Source: JASGKO01 sp049840595
GTDB taxonomy: Bacteria > Verrucomicrobiota > Verrucomicrobiia > Chthoniobacterales > Chthoniobacteraceae
Direction of reading: 5' to 3'
DNA length: 64,000 nucleotides
Assembly: GCA_049840595.1 (NCBI GenBank)
Contig: JASGKO010000029.1
Location: forward strand, 121,591 to 185,590
Shown: positions 18,872 through 28,288 of the stretch, one piece after another
How positions within the stretch are numbered: position 1 is the first letter of the stretch
How the letters are laid out: each line of letters opens with the position of its first letter
The notes under the pieces: generated by a model
Seen by the model: the letters and a program-made list of their open reading frames with translations, nothing else
What the model was told of the DNA's origin: nothing
Database searches by the model: none
Position numbers and translations under genes: made by a program

Positions 18872-19704
18872 ACTCACACCCGCTGCTCTCCATCCGCGAT
18901 CTTTCCATCCGCTTCCAGACCGAGGGCGGCGTGGTCGAGGCCGTGCAAAATGTCTCGCTCGATCTCGCGGCCGGGGAAACCCTCGCCATCGTCGGCGAGA
19001 GCGGCAGCGGCAAGAGCGTCACCGCCCTTTCCCTCACCCGCCTGCTCCCGCAGCCACCCGCTGAGTTTGCCAGCGGTGAAATCCTCTGGAAAGGCCGCGA
19101 CGTCCTCCAGATGAAGGACCGCGAGCTGCGCGCGATTCGCGGCGGGCAGATCGCCTACATCTTCCAGGAGCCCTCCACCTCGCTCAATCCCGTCTTCACC
19201 ATCCGCAATCAGATCGCCGAGGCCATCCGCCTTCATCGCCCCGAGGTGAAGGACGTCGATGCCGAGGTGGTCAAATGGCTCGATCTCGTGGGCATCGTGA
19301 ATCCGGAAAAACGTCTCCACGACTACCCGCACCAGCTTAGCGGCGGCATGCAGCAGCGCGTGATGATCGCCATGGCCCTCAGTTGCCAGCCCGACCTGCT
19401 CGTCGCCGACGAGCCCACCACCGCCCTCGACGTCACCATTCAGGCCCAGATCATCGCCCAGTTGCAGGATCTCAAGCAGCGCCTTGGCATGGCCATCATC
19501 CTCATCACCCACAACTTCGGCATCATTGGCGGCCTCGCCGACAAAGTCGCCGTCATGTTCCGTGGCCAAGTCGTCGAATACGGCCCCACCGCCCAAGTCC
19601 TTAAGAACCCCCAGCACCCCTACACCAAAGCTCTCATCGAGTGCATCCCCCAGCTCGGCGCCCGCAAGCGGCGGCTCACGACCATCGATCACGCCACTTT
19701 GTAG
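18868..19704 (+). CDS. ABC transporter ATP-binding protein (DppD/OppD type)
   Basis: 278-residue ATPase energising the importer. Walker A GESGSGKS at 43-50, signature LSGGMQQRV from residue 157, Walker B LLVADEPTTALD, H-loop ITHNFG. The C-terminus stops shortly after HPYTKALIECIP, so the oligopeptide-transporter C-terminal extension is short compared with OppD (about 320-330). No second ATPase (OppF/DppF) follows; the protein may work as a homodimer or pair with a distant subunit. Confidence 0.9.
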   Translation: MNSHPLLSIRDLSIRFQTEGGVVEAVQNVSLDLAAGETLAIVGESGSGKSVTALSLTRLLPQPPAEFASGEILWKGRDVLQMKDRELRAIRGGQIAYIFQEPSTSLNPVFTIRNQIAEAIRLHRPEVKDVDAEVVKWLDLVGIVNPEKRLHDYPHQLSGGMQQRVMIAMALSCQPDLLVADEPTTALDVTIQAQIIAQLQDLKQRLGMAIILITHNFGIIGGLADKVAVMFRGQVVEYGPTAQVLKNPQHPYTKALIECIPQLGARKRRLTTIDHATL

Positions 19705-19856
19705 AGCGCCATAGGTAAAAGCTTGGGGGACTAAAGGGTCCCATCCAGAAGTATGTGTTAAAAGCGGGGCCTTGTGCGGAACGCGGCCTGGCACTTATTG
19801 GCGCTCCTCTCCATTTCGGCTTGCGCTTCACGCGGGGGTTGGAAACCATCGACCAC

Positions 19857-20411
19857 ATGGTAATGGCTCCTTCGAATCGACGGGCTTCGATTTTTCCACT
19901 CGCGGTCATTCTTTACTTCTTCGCGTTGTTCCTCACGGCCTTTGCCTCCAAGCCTTCGCCGAGCATGGTTCCCCCGGCTGCCACGGCGACGGTGCTTGAT
20001 TGGGGGATTTACGATGCGACGGTGCTCACCTCCGGCAATTGGAAGCTCGGCATCCCGGTCTGGATTGTTTCGGATGACGATCTCAAGCTGCGAAAGGCAG
20101 TCGCACGCGTTCCAGCCGAGGATGGCAGTTACTTTGGTTTCCGAGCGACCTTTAACAACCCGTCGAAAACCGAGGTGGTGAGCGTTCGCAGCCAGCTCGA
20201 GCACCCGATGTTCACCAATCCTGATGGTACGAGTTCCAGCCGGGACATTCAATATTTCCAAGTAATGCCCGGCGGGACGATCACGCAGGAGTTCCTCTGG
20301 TTCTTCCTCAAGAGCTGCCCGCACGAGTTCGTTCCCGGAGCCTGGACCTGGCACATTTCCATCGACCACCACGAAGTAATCAAGAAGGAGTTCCAGGTTT
20401 ACAAGCCATGA
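19857..20411 (+). CDS. DUF3859-like membrane-anchored protein
   Basis: 184 residues from the ATG at 19857 (a second ATG at 19863 is equally possible). One N-terminal signal anchor (FPLAVILYFFALFLTAFA), then a compact beta-rich domain with VLDWGIYDA, YFGFRATFNNP, EFLWFF and a C-terminal GAWTWHISIDHHEVIKKEF. These resemble the DUF3859 pattern (a GIY opening and a terminal 'G.W...I' strand). Function of that family is unknown. Confidence 0.6.
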   Translation: MVMAPSNRRASIFPLAVILYFFALFLTAFASKPSPSMVPPAATATVLDWGIYDATVLTSGNWKLGIPVWIVSDDDLKLRKAVARVPAEDGSYFGFRATFNNPSKTEVVSVRSQLEHPMFTNPDGTSSSRDIQYFQVMPGGTITQEFLWFFLKSCPHEFVPGAWTWHISIDHHEVIKKEFQVYKP

Positions 20412-20459
20412 GCCTTCCCAGTGCTGACCCGATGGTTCCTCTGAGCGGGATACCATTCG

Positions 20460-20615
20460 ATGAAAAATCCAATAGGTATTATCAACGGAATCAATCGATG
20501 CTTTTACGATTTTGGGGACAAAGAGTTTACCAAAAGATTTCTTCTGGAAATAGCAGATAACGATTTCGAGTTTCTTGCTATCTGCGCAACTGCAGTTGCT
20601 GTAAAAGATTCGTAA
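20460..20615 (+). CDS. Small hypothetical ORF (51 aa)
   Basis: Short AT-rich frame from ATG at 20460 to TAA at 20613-20615, in a 240-bp gap between convergent genes. Codon use is unlike the neighbours. Product resembles a phage- or Rhs-associated fragment only in character; no homolog is recognised. It may be a remnant of transferred DNA. Confidence 0.3.
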   Translation: MKNPIGIINGINRCFYDFGDKEFTKRFLLEIADNDFEFLAICATAVAVKDS

Positions 20616-20653
20616 TAGCCAACAGCCGCCATGCTGTTTAAGGACCGTCTCAG

Positions 20654-21898
20654 CTACAGGTTTTTCCGGATGATCTTATAAATGATCGTGTTATCGAGGA
20701 ACCCACGTAAATCTTGCGAACCCGGGCCGGTGCCGATGGCGATCATGTCGTCCGCAGTGTTGATGGCGTTGGGGGCGTAAACGGCGGCGGGTTCGGTCTT
20801 GGTCGGGGCAGGGGATCCCCCAGGGGAAGGTGAGGCTTGTGGACCATTGGGACCAGAGGCCCAGCTAATGGCGGGATAGCCGAAAGGATTGGTGCCGAGC
20901 AGGGCGACGCCACGGTCGTCGCGGAGCGGGTAGCCGTTCAGGCTCATGCCGCCGGTGGAGTGCTTGCCGGTGGCGAGCACGAGCGCCTTGTCGCCGGCGT
21001 ATTGCAGGGCGGTGCTCAGGGCGTGGTCGAACTCGATGGTCTCGGTAATCGCTTTTTCGCTCTGATTTTGCTCGGCGGCGCGGGTCGGGAGTTCCACATC
21101 CACCACCAGCAGGTAGCCGCTCTGGTTGAACTGCATCATCTGAATGGCGCGGCGCACCATGTCGGAGAGCGAAGGCTGGCCCGTGGTGGCATTCGGCTCG
21201 CTGCTGAAGGCCAGGTTGTCGTCACTGAAGAGGCCCACCAGCGGGGAGGTGCGGAAGGCGGCGGAATTTTCCAGCTCGGCCTTGGAGCGGATCACGGTCA
21301 CCTTGTGCTGCTTCAGTTCCGTCAATAAATCGCGGCCATCGGTGCGGCGTCCGCCCTTGGACTCGGGCAGGAAAAGCCCGCACCCACCGCCGAGGGCGAC
21401 ATCGATCTGGGCTTGATCGACGAACTGGATGGCGATGTTGTCGGAGTCATTGCCATCCGCCGCATGAGCATAGAAGGCGGAGGCCCCGGCATCGGTGAGG
21501 TTGCCATTGGTCACGAGGCCCACGGCACGCCCCTGGGCCTTGGCGGTTTCCAGAATGGAGGTCAGGCGCTTGCCCTGGGAATCGATGTTCAGGCTGTGGT
21601 TGTTCACCTTCTGGCCGGAAGCCAGCGCCGTGGCGGCCGCGGAGGAATCGGGCACGGCAAAGTCATTGGAATAGTTCGTCAGCAGGGCCATCTGCGGGAA
21701 CCGCTCCAGCCCCAGGCGATGGGTGGCGCCACCTTCATAGATGCGGGCGGCGGTCAGGGAATTGGCCGTCATGCCATCGCAGACGAAGAGAATGATGCCG
21801 AAGGGCTTTTGCACGACCCAACTCCGGAAGAAGAGGACTCCGGCAAAAATGAAAACCAGAAGGCAAAAGAGGGCAAGGAGGTGGTTGCGAAGCTTCAT
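20654..21898 (-). CDS. Alkaline-phosphatase-fold protein, metal ligands lost
   Basis: 414 residues with an N-terminal membrane anchor (HLLALFCLLVFIFAGVLFF). PhoA-family landmarks are kept: ILFVCDGM (D41, equivalent to the first Asp ligand), VPDSSAAATALASG with nucleophile Ser85, VTNGNLTDAGASAFYAH and STGGMSL. Other ligands are replaced. The segment that is normally VEGxxIDxxxH reads VDVELPTRAAEQ (E to D267, D to T272, H to E276). The normally ATADHETGG reads ATGKHSTGG (D to K312, H313 kept), and the final His before the C-terminal DNT is not seen. It may be a pseudoenzyme, or a phosphatase using a different metal set. Minus strand, convergent with the upstream genes. Confidence 0.8.
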   Translation of the reverse strand: MKLRNHLLALFCLLVFIFAGVLFFRSWVVQKPFGIILFVCDGMTANSLTAARIYEGGATHRLGLERFPQMALLTNYSNDFAVPDSSAAATALASGQKVNNHSLNIDSQGKRLTSILETAKAQGRAVGLVTNGNLTDAGASAFYAHAADGNDSDNIAIQFVDQAQIDVALGGGCGLFLPESKGGRRTDGRDLLTELKQHKVTVIRSKAELENSAAFRTSPLVGLFSDDNLAFSSEPNATTGQPSLSDMVRRAIQMMQFNQSGYLLVVDVELPTRAAEQNQSEKAITETIEFDHALSTALQYAGDKALVLATGKHSTGGMSLNGYPLRDDRGVALLGTNPFGYPAISWASGPNGPQASPSPGGSPAPTKTEPAAVYAPNAINTADDMIAIGTGPGSQDLRGFLDNTIIYKIIRKNL

Positions 21899-22282
21899 CT
21901 AAAGAGAATTACAATCAATCGGACTGGCAGGATGATTCAAGACTGACTGGCAGGCAAAGCCATTTTATCGGGTTTTTCACAGGGGGCGGATGAAGGTGGG
22001 ATCAGAGCAGGGATTCTCACGGCAATTCAGGAATGACGGATATCCGTTATGGAAATTCACAAAAATGATGGTTTTTGCAAAAATGAGATGAGAATTCACG
22101 CTGTGGATTTAGAGGGCGCCATTCGGATCGAAATTTCAGATTTATTTTATAAATAACATAATGTGAGCTGGTTGTGATTTGTGAAGGGCGGTTTTTCAAG
22201 GGGAGGGGGCAGTCGTCGAGGAGTTCGTTTTTAAACTGCGGCACGGATTTCGCTCTTAGTGATTATAGAAATTATAGTGAAT
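21899..22282. other. Intergenic region, AT-rich, no gene seen
   Basis: 384 bp between two divergently transcribed genes (alkaline-phosphatase-like leftward, transglutaminase-like rightward). Noticeably AT-rich in its right half, as expected of a regulatory region, but no box pair convincing enough to call a promoter. No RNA gene or repeat recognised. Confidence 0.5.
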
Positions 22283-22879
22283 ATGAAATCTATAACACTT
22301 TCATTCCTGGTTGTGATCTCCGCTTTCTTCTCGTCGGTTGCATTTGGTAACACGGTCGATCTCGGACTTAAAGCCGCGGCTACTCCCTACGATCTCTTTC
22401 TTTCCCCGGTAAAGTCGGTGCTCCAGCACATCGATCGCCCCGCTGGCTCGGCCAACCTCAACGACGTGAAGCGCCTCATGCGCATCGGTCGCGATTTCCG
22501 CTACTCCTACTCTTCGGCCAATCCTTATACGCCTAAAGCCCCGGAAGCGACCGCCGCCCAGCGCGCCGGTGATTGCAAGGACAAGGCCCTCTGGCTTGCC
22601 AACGCCCTCGATGACTCCTCGATCCGCTTCGTGATCGGCAAGGCGAGCCGCGGCTCCCGCCTCAGCCATGCCTGGCTCTACTGGCAGGATTCCAGCAGCC
22701 GCTGGTGGATCCTCGACTGCACGATGAACAGCGCGCCGATCCCGGCCGACAAAGTTTCCGCCAACCGCTATATCCCGCTTTACTCCTACTCCAAGACTGG
22801 CGAGTTCCGCCACGGCCTGGGGGCGACGGTCGCCTCGGTGGCCAGCCACCGCGAGGCTGGGGTGGCGACCAACCGCTAA
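22283..22879 (+). CDS. Secreted transglutaminase-like cysteine protein
   Basis: 198 residues from the ATG at 22283. Signal peptide KSITLSFLVVISAFFSSVAFG. A transglutaminase/cysteine-peptidase-like triad is visible in order: C98 in AGDCKDKALWL, H129 in SHAWLYW and D145 in ILDCTMN. The domain is minimal, comparable to BTLCP-type or small 'transglutaminase-like' exported proteins. A strong terminator follows directly. Substrate unknown. Confidence 0.68.
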   Translation: MKSITLSFLVVISAFFSSVAFGNTVDLGLKAAATPYDLFLSPVKSVLQHIDRPAGSANLNDVKRLMRIGRDFRYSYSSANPYTPKAPEATAAQRAGDCKDKALWLANALDDSSIRFVIGKASRGSRLSHAWLYWQDSSSRWWILDCTMNSAPIPADKVSANRYIPLYSYSKTGEFRHGLGATVASVASHREAGVATNR

Positions 22880-23209
22880 GCTGATTTCTTAAAAACTGTC
22901 TGGTTGCTCGACCGCCCGGCTTCGCAAGAGGCCGGGCGGTTAAACTTTTGGGAGCAGCTCTCAAAAGAAACTTCCGAATGGGAAAAGGGGGCGGGGAAGT
23001 TGGGAGGGAACGCCATTGGCGTTCTTACCTCATCATTGCGGAAACGATTTCCAGGAATCGCTATAATGGAGCGACCTGCGACTGGGATCGCCGCCGGGAC
23101 GTTCAGAAGAATCCGGCCCTGCGATTTACGGCGGTCCCGGGTCCATGAACGAGACCGCAGACGATCTGCAGAACTTCTTAAATGCTAATTCTTCAATGGA
23201 CCTTTCCCC
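22880..23209. other. Intergenic region between convergent genes
   Basis: 330 bp. It holds the terminator at 22911-22948 and a 66-codon frame (22948-23148) of doubtful status, whose end (RYNGATCDWDRRRDVQ) looks protein-like but matches nothing recognised. The rest shows nothing. Confidence 0.45.
22911..22948 (+). terminator. Rho-independent-like terminator
   Basis: Perfect 10-bp stem ACCGCCCGGC / GCCGGGCGGT (22911-22920 and 22931-22940) with a 10-nt loop, followed by TAAACTTTT. The U-run is imperfect. It sits 30 bp after the transglutaminase-like gene. Confidence 0.65.
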
Positions 23210-24926
23210 TCACTCGGTGACGGCCATCGCGTCGTCGCTTTGCGTGACGCGGACGATTTCCTCCACGGTGGTGCGACCCTCGTGGACGCGGCGCCAGCCG
23301 TCGATGCGCAGGGTGCCCATGCCGTCGTGGATGGCGCGTTGCTTGAGCTCGGAGCCGGTCGCTTTTCCAATAATGAGGCGGCGCAACGGTTCATTGATGA
23401 CGCACATCTCGTAAATGGCCATTCGACCGCGGTAGCCAGTGTGGCGGCAGATGTTCGCAGCCAGCGCCTTTGTAGAACTTCTCGCCGGGCACGATGAGGG
23501 CGCCGATTTCGTTGCAGGTATTCGACCGGATATCCGGTCTCTTGCTTGCAGTCGGGGCAGATGGTGCGGACGAGACGTTGGGCGATGAAGGCGCGGACGA
23601 CGCTGGCGAGCAGGAAGGGCTCGATTCCCATGTCTAGCAAGCGCGTAATGCCGCTCACGGCGTCGTTCGTATGCAGTGTGGAGAATACCAGGTGCCCGGT
23701 CATCGCGGCGCGGATGGCGATTTCCGCCGTCTCGAAGTCGCGAATTTCACCGACCATCACGATATTCGGATCCTGACGCAGGATGGCGCGCAGCCAGTTG
23801 GCGAAGGTGAGGCCGATTTCCGGCTTCACGTCGATCTGCGAAACGCCGGGCAGGCGGTATTCCACCGGCTCCTCGATCGTGATGATGCGGCGCGTGACCG
23901 CGTTGATGCGAGGTGAGGAACGAGTAGAGCGTGGTCGATTTGCCGGAACCGGTGGGGCCGGTGACGAGGATGATGCCGTTGGGCTGCGCGAGCAGCCCTT
24001 GCGCCACTCGGCCTGCTTTTCGCTCATATCGAGGCGCTCCAGGCCGAAGGTCAGCGTCTCGGTGCGGGAGAGCAGACGCAGCGAGATGCTCTCGCCATTC
24101 ACGGTGGGAATGGTGGAAACGCGCACGTCGATGCCCTGGCCGTGGCGTTTCAGGTTGATGCGGCCGTCCTGCGGCAGACGGCGCTCGGCGATGTCCATGT
24201 GCGCCATGACCTTGAGACGCGAGATGATGGCGCTCTGCAGCACGCGGAGCTGCGGCGGCACGGCGACTTCGTGGAGAATGCCGTCGATGCGGTAGCGGAT
24301 GCGCAGGTCGTTCTCCAGCGGCTCCACGTGGATATCCGTCGCGCGTTCCACGATGGCCTCGCGGATGATCTGGTTGACGAATTTCACGACGCTGACGCCT
24401 CGGGGTCGTCCGCATAGTGAGACTCTTGTTCTGCTCGTCGACTGCGTCGTAGGTGCGGGTGGCTGGAGGATTTCCTCGAAGGTTTCCGCGCCGACGCCAT
24501 AGAGCGTCTTGATGGAGCGGATGAGATGGCGAGCGAGGCACCAGACCCACTCGATCTTTTTGCCTGACCAGCTGCTGGGCCGAGCTTGCGCGCGACGGCG
24601 TTGAAGACGTCGTAGGTCGCCAGCTTGACGGTTTCGTCGCGAGCGCGATGGGCAGGATCTGGTGCTTGAAGACGAAGCGGCTCGGCAGGATGGAGAGCGC
24701 GGTACGTTCCACCCGGTTGGGATTCAGGATCTCGAACGGCGTTTTGAAGACGCGGCCGAGTTCATTGGTAAATTGCTCTTCGTCGACCTTGCCGGAGTTC
24801 AGCACTTCGATGGTCCACGAGTCGCCGTTGTTTTCGCTTGCTCGCAAGCTCGGTCGCCACTTCGCGGCTTTCGCAGCCGCTGGCGAGCAACAGGTCGATC
24901 AGCGATTGGCGCAGGGCGTTGTTCAT
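23210..24926 (-). CDS. gspE: Type II secretion/type IV pilus ATPase GspE, multiply frameshifted
   Basis: Hexameric ATPase driving pseudopilus assembly at the inner membrane. About 570 residues when frames are joined. N-terminal GspE domain piece (NSGKVDEEQFTNELGRVFKTPFEILNP), then ATDIHVEPLENDLRIRYRIDG, Walker A GPTGSGKST (around 23,930-23,963), the Asp box (RLPQDGRI), Walker B VMVGEIRDFETA, the His box GHLVFSTLHTNDA, a CPDC zinc motif and the C-terminal DGMGTLRIDGW. At least five frame changes lie between 23,430 and 24,850. The ATG overlaps the gspD stop (ATGA), so the gene follows gspD in one operon. Confidence 0.83.
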
Positions 24927-27307
24927 CGCAGGGACGGGTCGGTTGCGGGCGTGATTCTCACCTTCTTGGCCGGATGGGCGACAGCATCGATGGTCGCTTC
25001 CACATCGGGCTCGATGTGCAGGCGCTGCTGCTCTTTCTGTGCGATGTCGATTTCCTCGGCATCACTTTTCACCACCTGCGGGCGCATGAGGATGATCAAT
25101 TCCGAGCGGTCTTTGCTATTGGTGGTGGTGCGGAAGAGCGCGCCGAGGCCGGGGATTCGGCTCAGGTAGGGAATGCCATTCGTGGTCTTCTCGTTGTCCT
25201 GCTTGATCAGGCCGCCAAGGCAGATGGTCGCCCCATTGGGCACCGAGACGTTGGTGCGCACGTAGCGGGTTGAAATCGTCGGCACGCTGTTGCCACCGAT
25301 GACGGTGTTGGAACCGGTGAGGGAGTCGAGCTTCTGCAAAATATCCAACGAGACCTGGCCGTCGGAGTTGATGAGCGGCACGACTTCGAGCTGCAGCACG
25401 ACATCCTTATACTCGATGCTGGTGGAGACGTTCGCCGTATCGACCGCGGTGCTGCTGACGTTGGAGAGCGAGGTGGTGGGCACCGCGATCTGTTGACCGG
25501 AGGCGATAATCGCCTTCTTGTTATTGCTGGTGAAGACCATCGGGCGCTGGACGATGCGGAAGTGCTGGGTCGTTTCCAGCGCATTCACGATCGCGCCGAG
25601 CGTGTCGCCCGCTGCCAGGTAGCCGGAGAGGCCGGAGGCACTGCTGGTGAAGAAGGGGGCGAGATTGCTGATGTTCTTCTGGGTGAAGATGGTCGGGAAA
25701 TCGATGCTCGGGGTGCCGGCGCTGCTAATCGCGATCCCGCCCTTGGTGCTCCCGGTCGTCGTGGCGGTGGTGGTGCTGCTGCCACCGTCGCCGTTGCCGA
25801 GGAAGTAGTTGAGCCCGAGGCTGGAGTCGTTGTTGATCGTGAGTTCGCCGATGATGGTGTTGAGCAACACCTGCGGGGCGGGAACGTCGAGCTCGTCGAT
25901 GAGCGCGGAAACGTGGCGCTGCACATCGCCGGTGCCGATGATGATGATCGCATTCGTGCGCGGATCGGCGATGAGCTTCGTGTTGTTATTCACCGTGGCC
26001 GATTCCGGAACGATGCTCTTTTCCGGGGTGTTCAACTCTTCCGTAATGCTCACGCCGCTGCTGCTGCTCGAAGAGGTGCCGGAGCTCGTCCCCTGGCTGG
26101 AGCTGGGCGTCGCCGCCTGGCGTGGAGTGGGTTGAGCCGAGCCGCTCTGGTTGCTGCTGGGCTCGGTCAACGCGTCCTGCAAGACACTGAACACGTTGCT
26201 CACATCCACATACTTCAAGATGCGCATGTAGGGCCGCTGGAAGGTGACATCGGAATCGAAGCCCTCAATCAGGCCGCGGATGATCGGCATGTTGATCGGG
26301 CGGGTGATGACCTGGATGCGATTCGTGCGCACATCGGCGGTGAGATGGACCTTGCCGACAATGATGGAATCTTCACTGAGCGTGCTGGTGCCCTGGCTGG
26401 TAATGGAAACCGAGCCGCCGCCATTCGCGCCACCGGCGCCGGGCGGCAACACGCCGCCGCCGGGCTGGCGGACGGGCTGGCGAACCTGCTGCCCGGTCCC
26501 GGAGGTATCGGGCGAAAGAATCGTTTGCAGTTTTTCCACAACATCCGACGCATCTGCGCGTTCCAATGGAATAAACTCACTGACAACTTGAGCAGGCGGC
26601 ACATCCAAATCCTTGACCACGGCGACGAGACTCCGAAGCACCGGAGTACTCTCGGTAATCAACAGTGCCTGCGACTTGGGCAGGGCCACCACGGTCGTGT
26701 AGAGCGACTGCACCACATACTGGGAGAGCATCTGCTGCACGTCGGTGGCGTCCGCGTAGTGCAGCTTCATCATGAAGGTGACCACCTTGTCGCTATCGGG
26801 CAGGTCGCTGAGATCGGAAACGATCGGAATGCCAGCGGAGCGCGGGTTCTTGGTGAGGCCGAGGACCTTTACGATATCGCCATCGCCGGGAACGATGGAG
26901 AACTGGTTGAGGAGCAGGGTCGTCTCGATGATCTTGATCGCCTCGCTGCGGGTGACCGGTTCGTTGACCACGATGTTTACGGGGCCCTGCACCGTGGCAT
27001 CGTAAACCATCTTCCGATTGGTCAGACGACCGTAAAGCGCGATCACGTCCTTCACGTCGCTGTTCGGAAATTCCAGACGCACGTTGCGCGGCTCGGAATC
27101 ATCCTGCGTCGCGCTGTTACCAACATTGGCGGGCTGGTCCAGGGGAGGGACTACTTGGCGGGGTTGTGCGGGCAGGGTCGTTTGCGCCGGGGCGGCAAGC
27201 GCACTGGCGAGGAAAATCAGGAGGGCAGTAGTTCGATGCACAGTGGTGGTTCTAAACAGATGGTATCGGTTGGTCAATGGAACGTGGAGACTCAGTTGAT
27301 GCGGCAA
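24923..27307 (-). CDS. gspD: Type II secretion system secretin GspD
   Basis: Outer-membrane channel of the type II secretion system, 794 residues from the ATG at 27307. An in-frame GTG at 27241 would start directly on the signal peptide (HRTTALLIFLASALAAPAQ) and may be the true start. Order: N0/N1-type domains (VRLEFPNSDVKDVIALYGRLT; VVALPKSQALLITES), N2/N3 with long Gly/Ser-rich inserts, then the secretin core (APQVLLNTIIGELTINNDSS, VQRPMVFTSNNKKA, VPNGATICLGGLI, IPYLSRIPGLGALFR, ELIILMRPQVV). The Ser/Thr-rich loops at about residues 390-420 are longer than in proteobacterial GspD. Intact. Confidence 0.92.
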   Translation of the reverse strand: MPHQLSLHVPLTNRYHLFRTTTVHRTTALLIFLASALAAPAQTTLPAQPRQVVPPLDQPANVGNSATQDDSEPRNVRLEFPNSDVKDVIALYGRLTNRKMVYDATVQGPVNIVVNEPVTRSEAIKIIETTLLLNQFSIVPGDGDIVKVLGLTKNPRSAGIPIVSDLSDLPDSDKVVTFMMKLHYADATDVQQMLSQYVVQSLYTTVVALPKSQALLITESTPVLRSLVAVVKDLDVPPAQVVSEFIPLERADASDVVEKLQTILSPDTSGTGQQVRQPVRQPGGGVLPPGAGGANGGGSVSITSQGTSTLSEDSIIVGKVHLTADVRTNRIQVITRPINMPIIRGLIEGFDSDVTFQRPYMRILKYVDVSNVFSVLQDALTEPSSNQSGSAQPTPRQAATPSSSQGTSSGTSSSSSSGVSITEELNTPEKSIVPESATVNNNTKLIADPRTNAIIIIGTGDVQRHVSALIDELDVPAPQVLLNTIIGELTINNDSSLGLNYFLGNGDGGSSTTTATTTGSTKGGIAISSAGTPSIDFPTIFTQKNISNLAPFFTSSASGLSGYLAAGDTLGAIVNALETTQHFRIVQRPMVFTSNNKKAIIASGQQIAVPTTSLSNVSSTAVDTANVSTSIEYKDVVLQLEVVPLINSDGQVSLDILQKLDSLTGSNTVIGGNSVPTISTRYVRTNVSVPNGATICLGGLIKQDNEKTTNGIPYLSRIPGLGALFRTTTNSKDRSELIILMRPQVVKSDAEEIDIAQKEQQRLHIEPDVEATIDAVAHPAKKVRITPATDPSLR

Positions 27308-27334
27308 TGGGCCATGTTACCTTCAACACAGCAA

Positions 27335-27868
27335 ATGAAATCTTGTTGCGCATTTACCCTCATCGAAATCATGCTCGCCGTCTGCATCGGCCTCTTGGTG
27401 GTGACCATCGCCGTCCCAAGTATTACCGGGGTTTTTGCCGAACAGCAACTGCATCAATCCTACGATCAGTTCATCGATCTTGCGCAAACGGCGCAGACCC
27501 GGGCCATGGATGAACACCAGGCTTATGTGATCAAGTGGGACGATCAGACGCTCACGCTGGAGCCCGCCGCCGCGATCTCCGAGGTGGAGGCCACGCAGGG
27601 CGGCAGTGTCGCCGGGACTCCGACCCCGACTCCCACGCCCACCAGTTCGCCAACCGGGATTACCTCAATCTCCATTCAGAGTGGCGAATTGTACGACGTC
27701 ACGTTTCCCGCCGCTTTGGAGAGTGTGGATCAGAAACAATGGACCTTCTGGCCGACTGGAACTTGTGAACCGGCGAGCATTACTTATAAAGGGGCGCACG
27801 GCACGTGGCAGGCGGACTTCGATGCGCTGACCTGCGCACCCACCATGAAGAAGGATTTACCTCAATAA
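27335..27868 (+). CDS. Type II secretion pseudopilin (GspH/FimT type)
   Basis: 177 residues from ATG 27335 (27314 also possible). Short leader then AFTLIEIMLAVCIGLLVVTIAV, the type IV prepilin signature with Glu at +5, but Ala rather than Gly at -1. The body has the size and hydrophilic profile of GspH, with a Thr/Pro tract (TPTPTPTPTSSPTG) in the variable loop. Only about 27 bp separate it from the gspD ATG on the other strand. First gene of the rightward gspH-I-J-K-L-M run. Confidence 0.75.
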   Translation: MKSCCAFTLIEIMLAVCIGLLVVTIAVPSITGVFAEQQLHQSYDQFIDLAQTAQTRAMDEHQAYVIKWDDQTLTLEPAAAISEVEATQGGSVAGTPTPTPTPTSSPTGITSISIQSGELYDVTFPAALESVDQKQWTFWPTGTCEPASITYKGAHGTWQADFDALTCAPTMKKDLPQ

Positions 27869-27871
27869 GGC

Positions 27872-28288
27872 ATGCTTTCTCCCATCTCCTCACGTTTCTC
27901 CCGGTGCAGAGACGAGCTTCATCCTGCTCAAGATCATGCTCGCGGTCATGATTTTTGCCATCGGCGCCATTGCGCTGGCCTACGCGGTCAACAATTGCCT
28001 GAATGCGGAAATCATGCGCACCCAGGACCAACGGGCTCAACTGGCGTTGCAAAATGAAATGGCCTCGATCGAGCAAAACGAGACCAACTCCGACCAGACT
28101 CGCACCGAGCACTCACCGGAATTTTTCAGGGGCTGACGCTGGATGTTACAAAGACCCCATTGAACTGGCAGAATGAAAACGGACAGGATTTGACCGGGTT
28201 ATATGAGATAGACCTGAAAATCAGCTGGCAGGATGGCTCCCATAACAATTCGAAATCCCTTCAATTTTATGTTTTGCGCTCGCAATAG
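27872..28288 (+). CDS. Pseudopilin GspI-like, frameshifted
   Basis: About 135 residues if repaired. The prepilin helix reads SFILLKIMLAVMIFAIGAIALAYAVNNC, a GspI-type opening although the +5 Glu is Lys here. The ATG at 27872 is in a different frame from the helix, so a break lies near 27,900. A second break near 28,110 joins to GLTLDVTKTPLNWQNENGQ-type beta strands ending at the TAG at 28286. The next pseudopilin start lies inside its last codons. Confidence 0.6.

Noticed and set aside
22948..23148. 66-codon frame after the terminator
   Set aside because: Only its last third looks protein-like; start and family cannot be supported.
25493..27334. Very long plus-strand frame opposite gspD
   Set aside because: It is the antisense of the secretin gene in GC-rich DNA; no motifs. 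Only its end (27,335-27,868) is a real gene.
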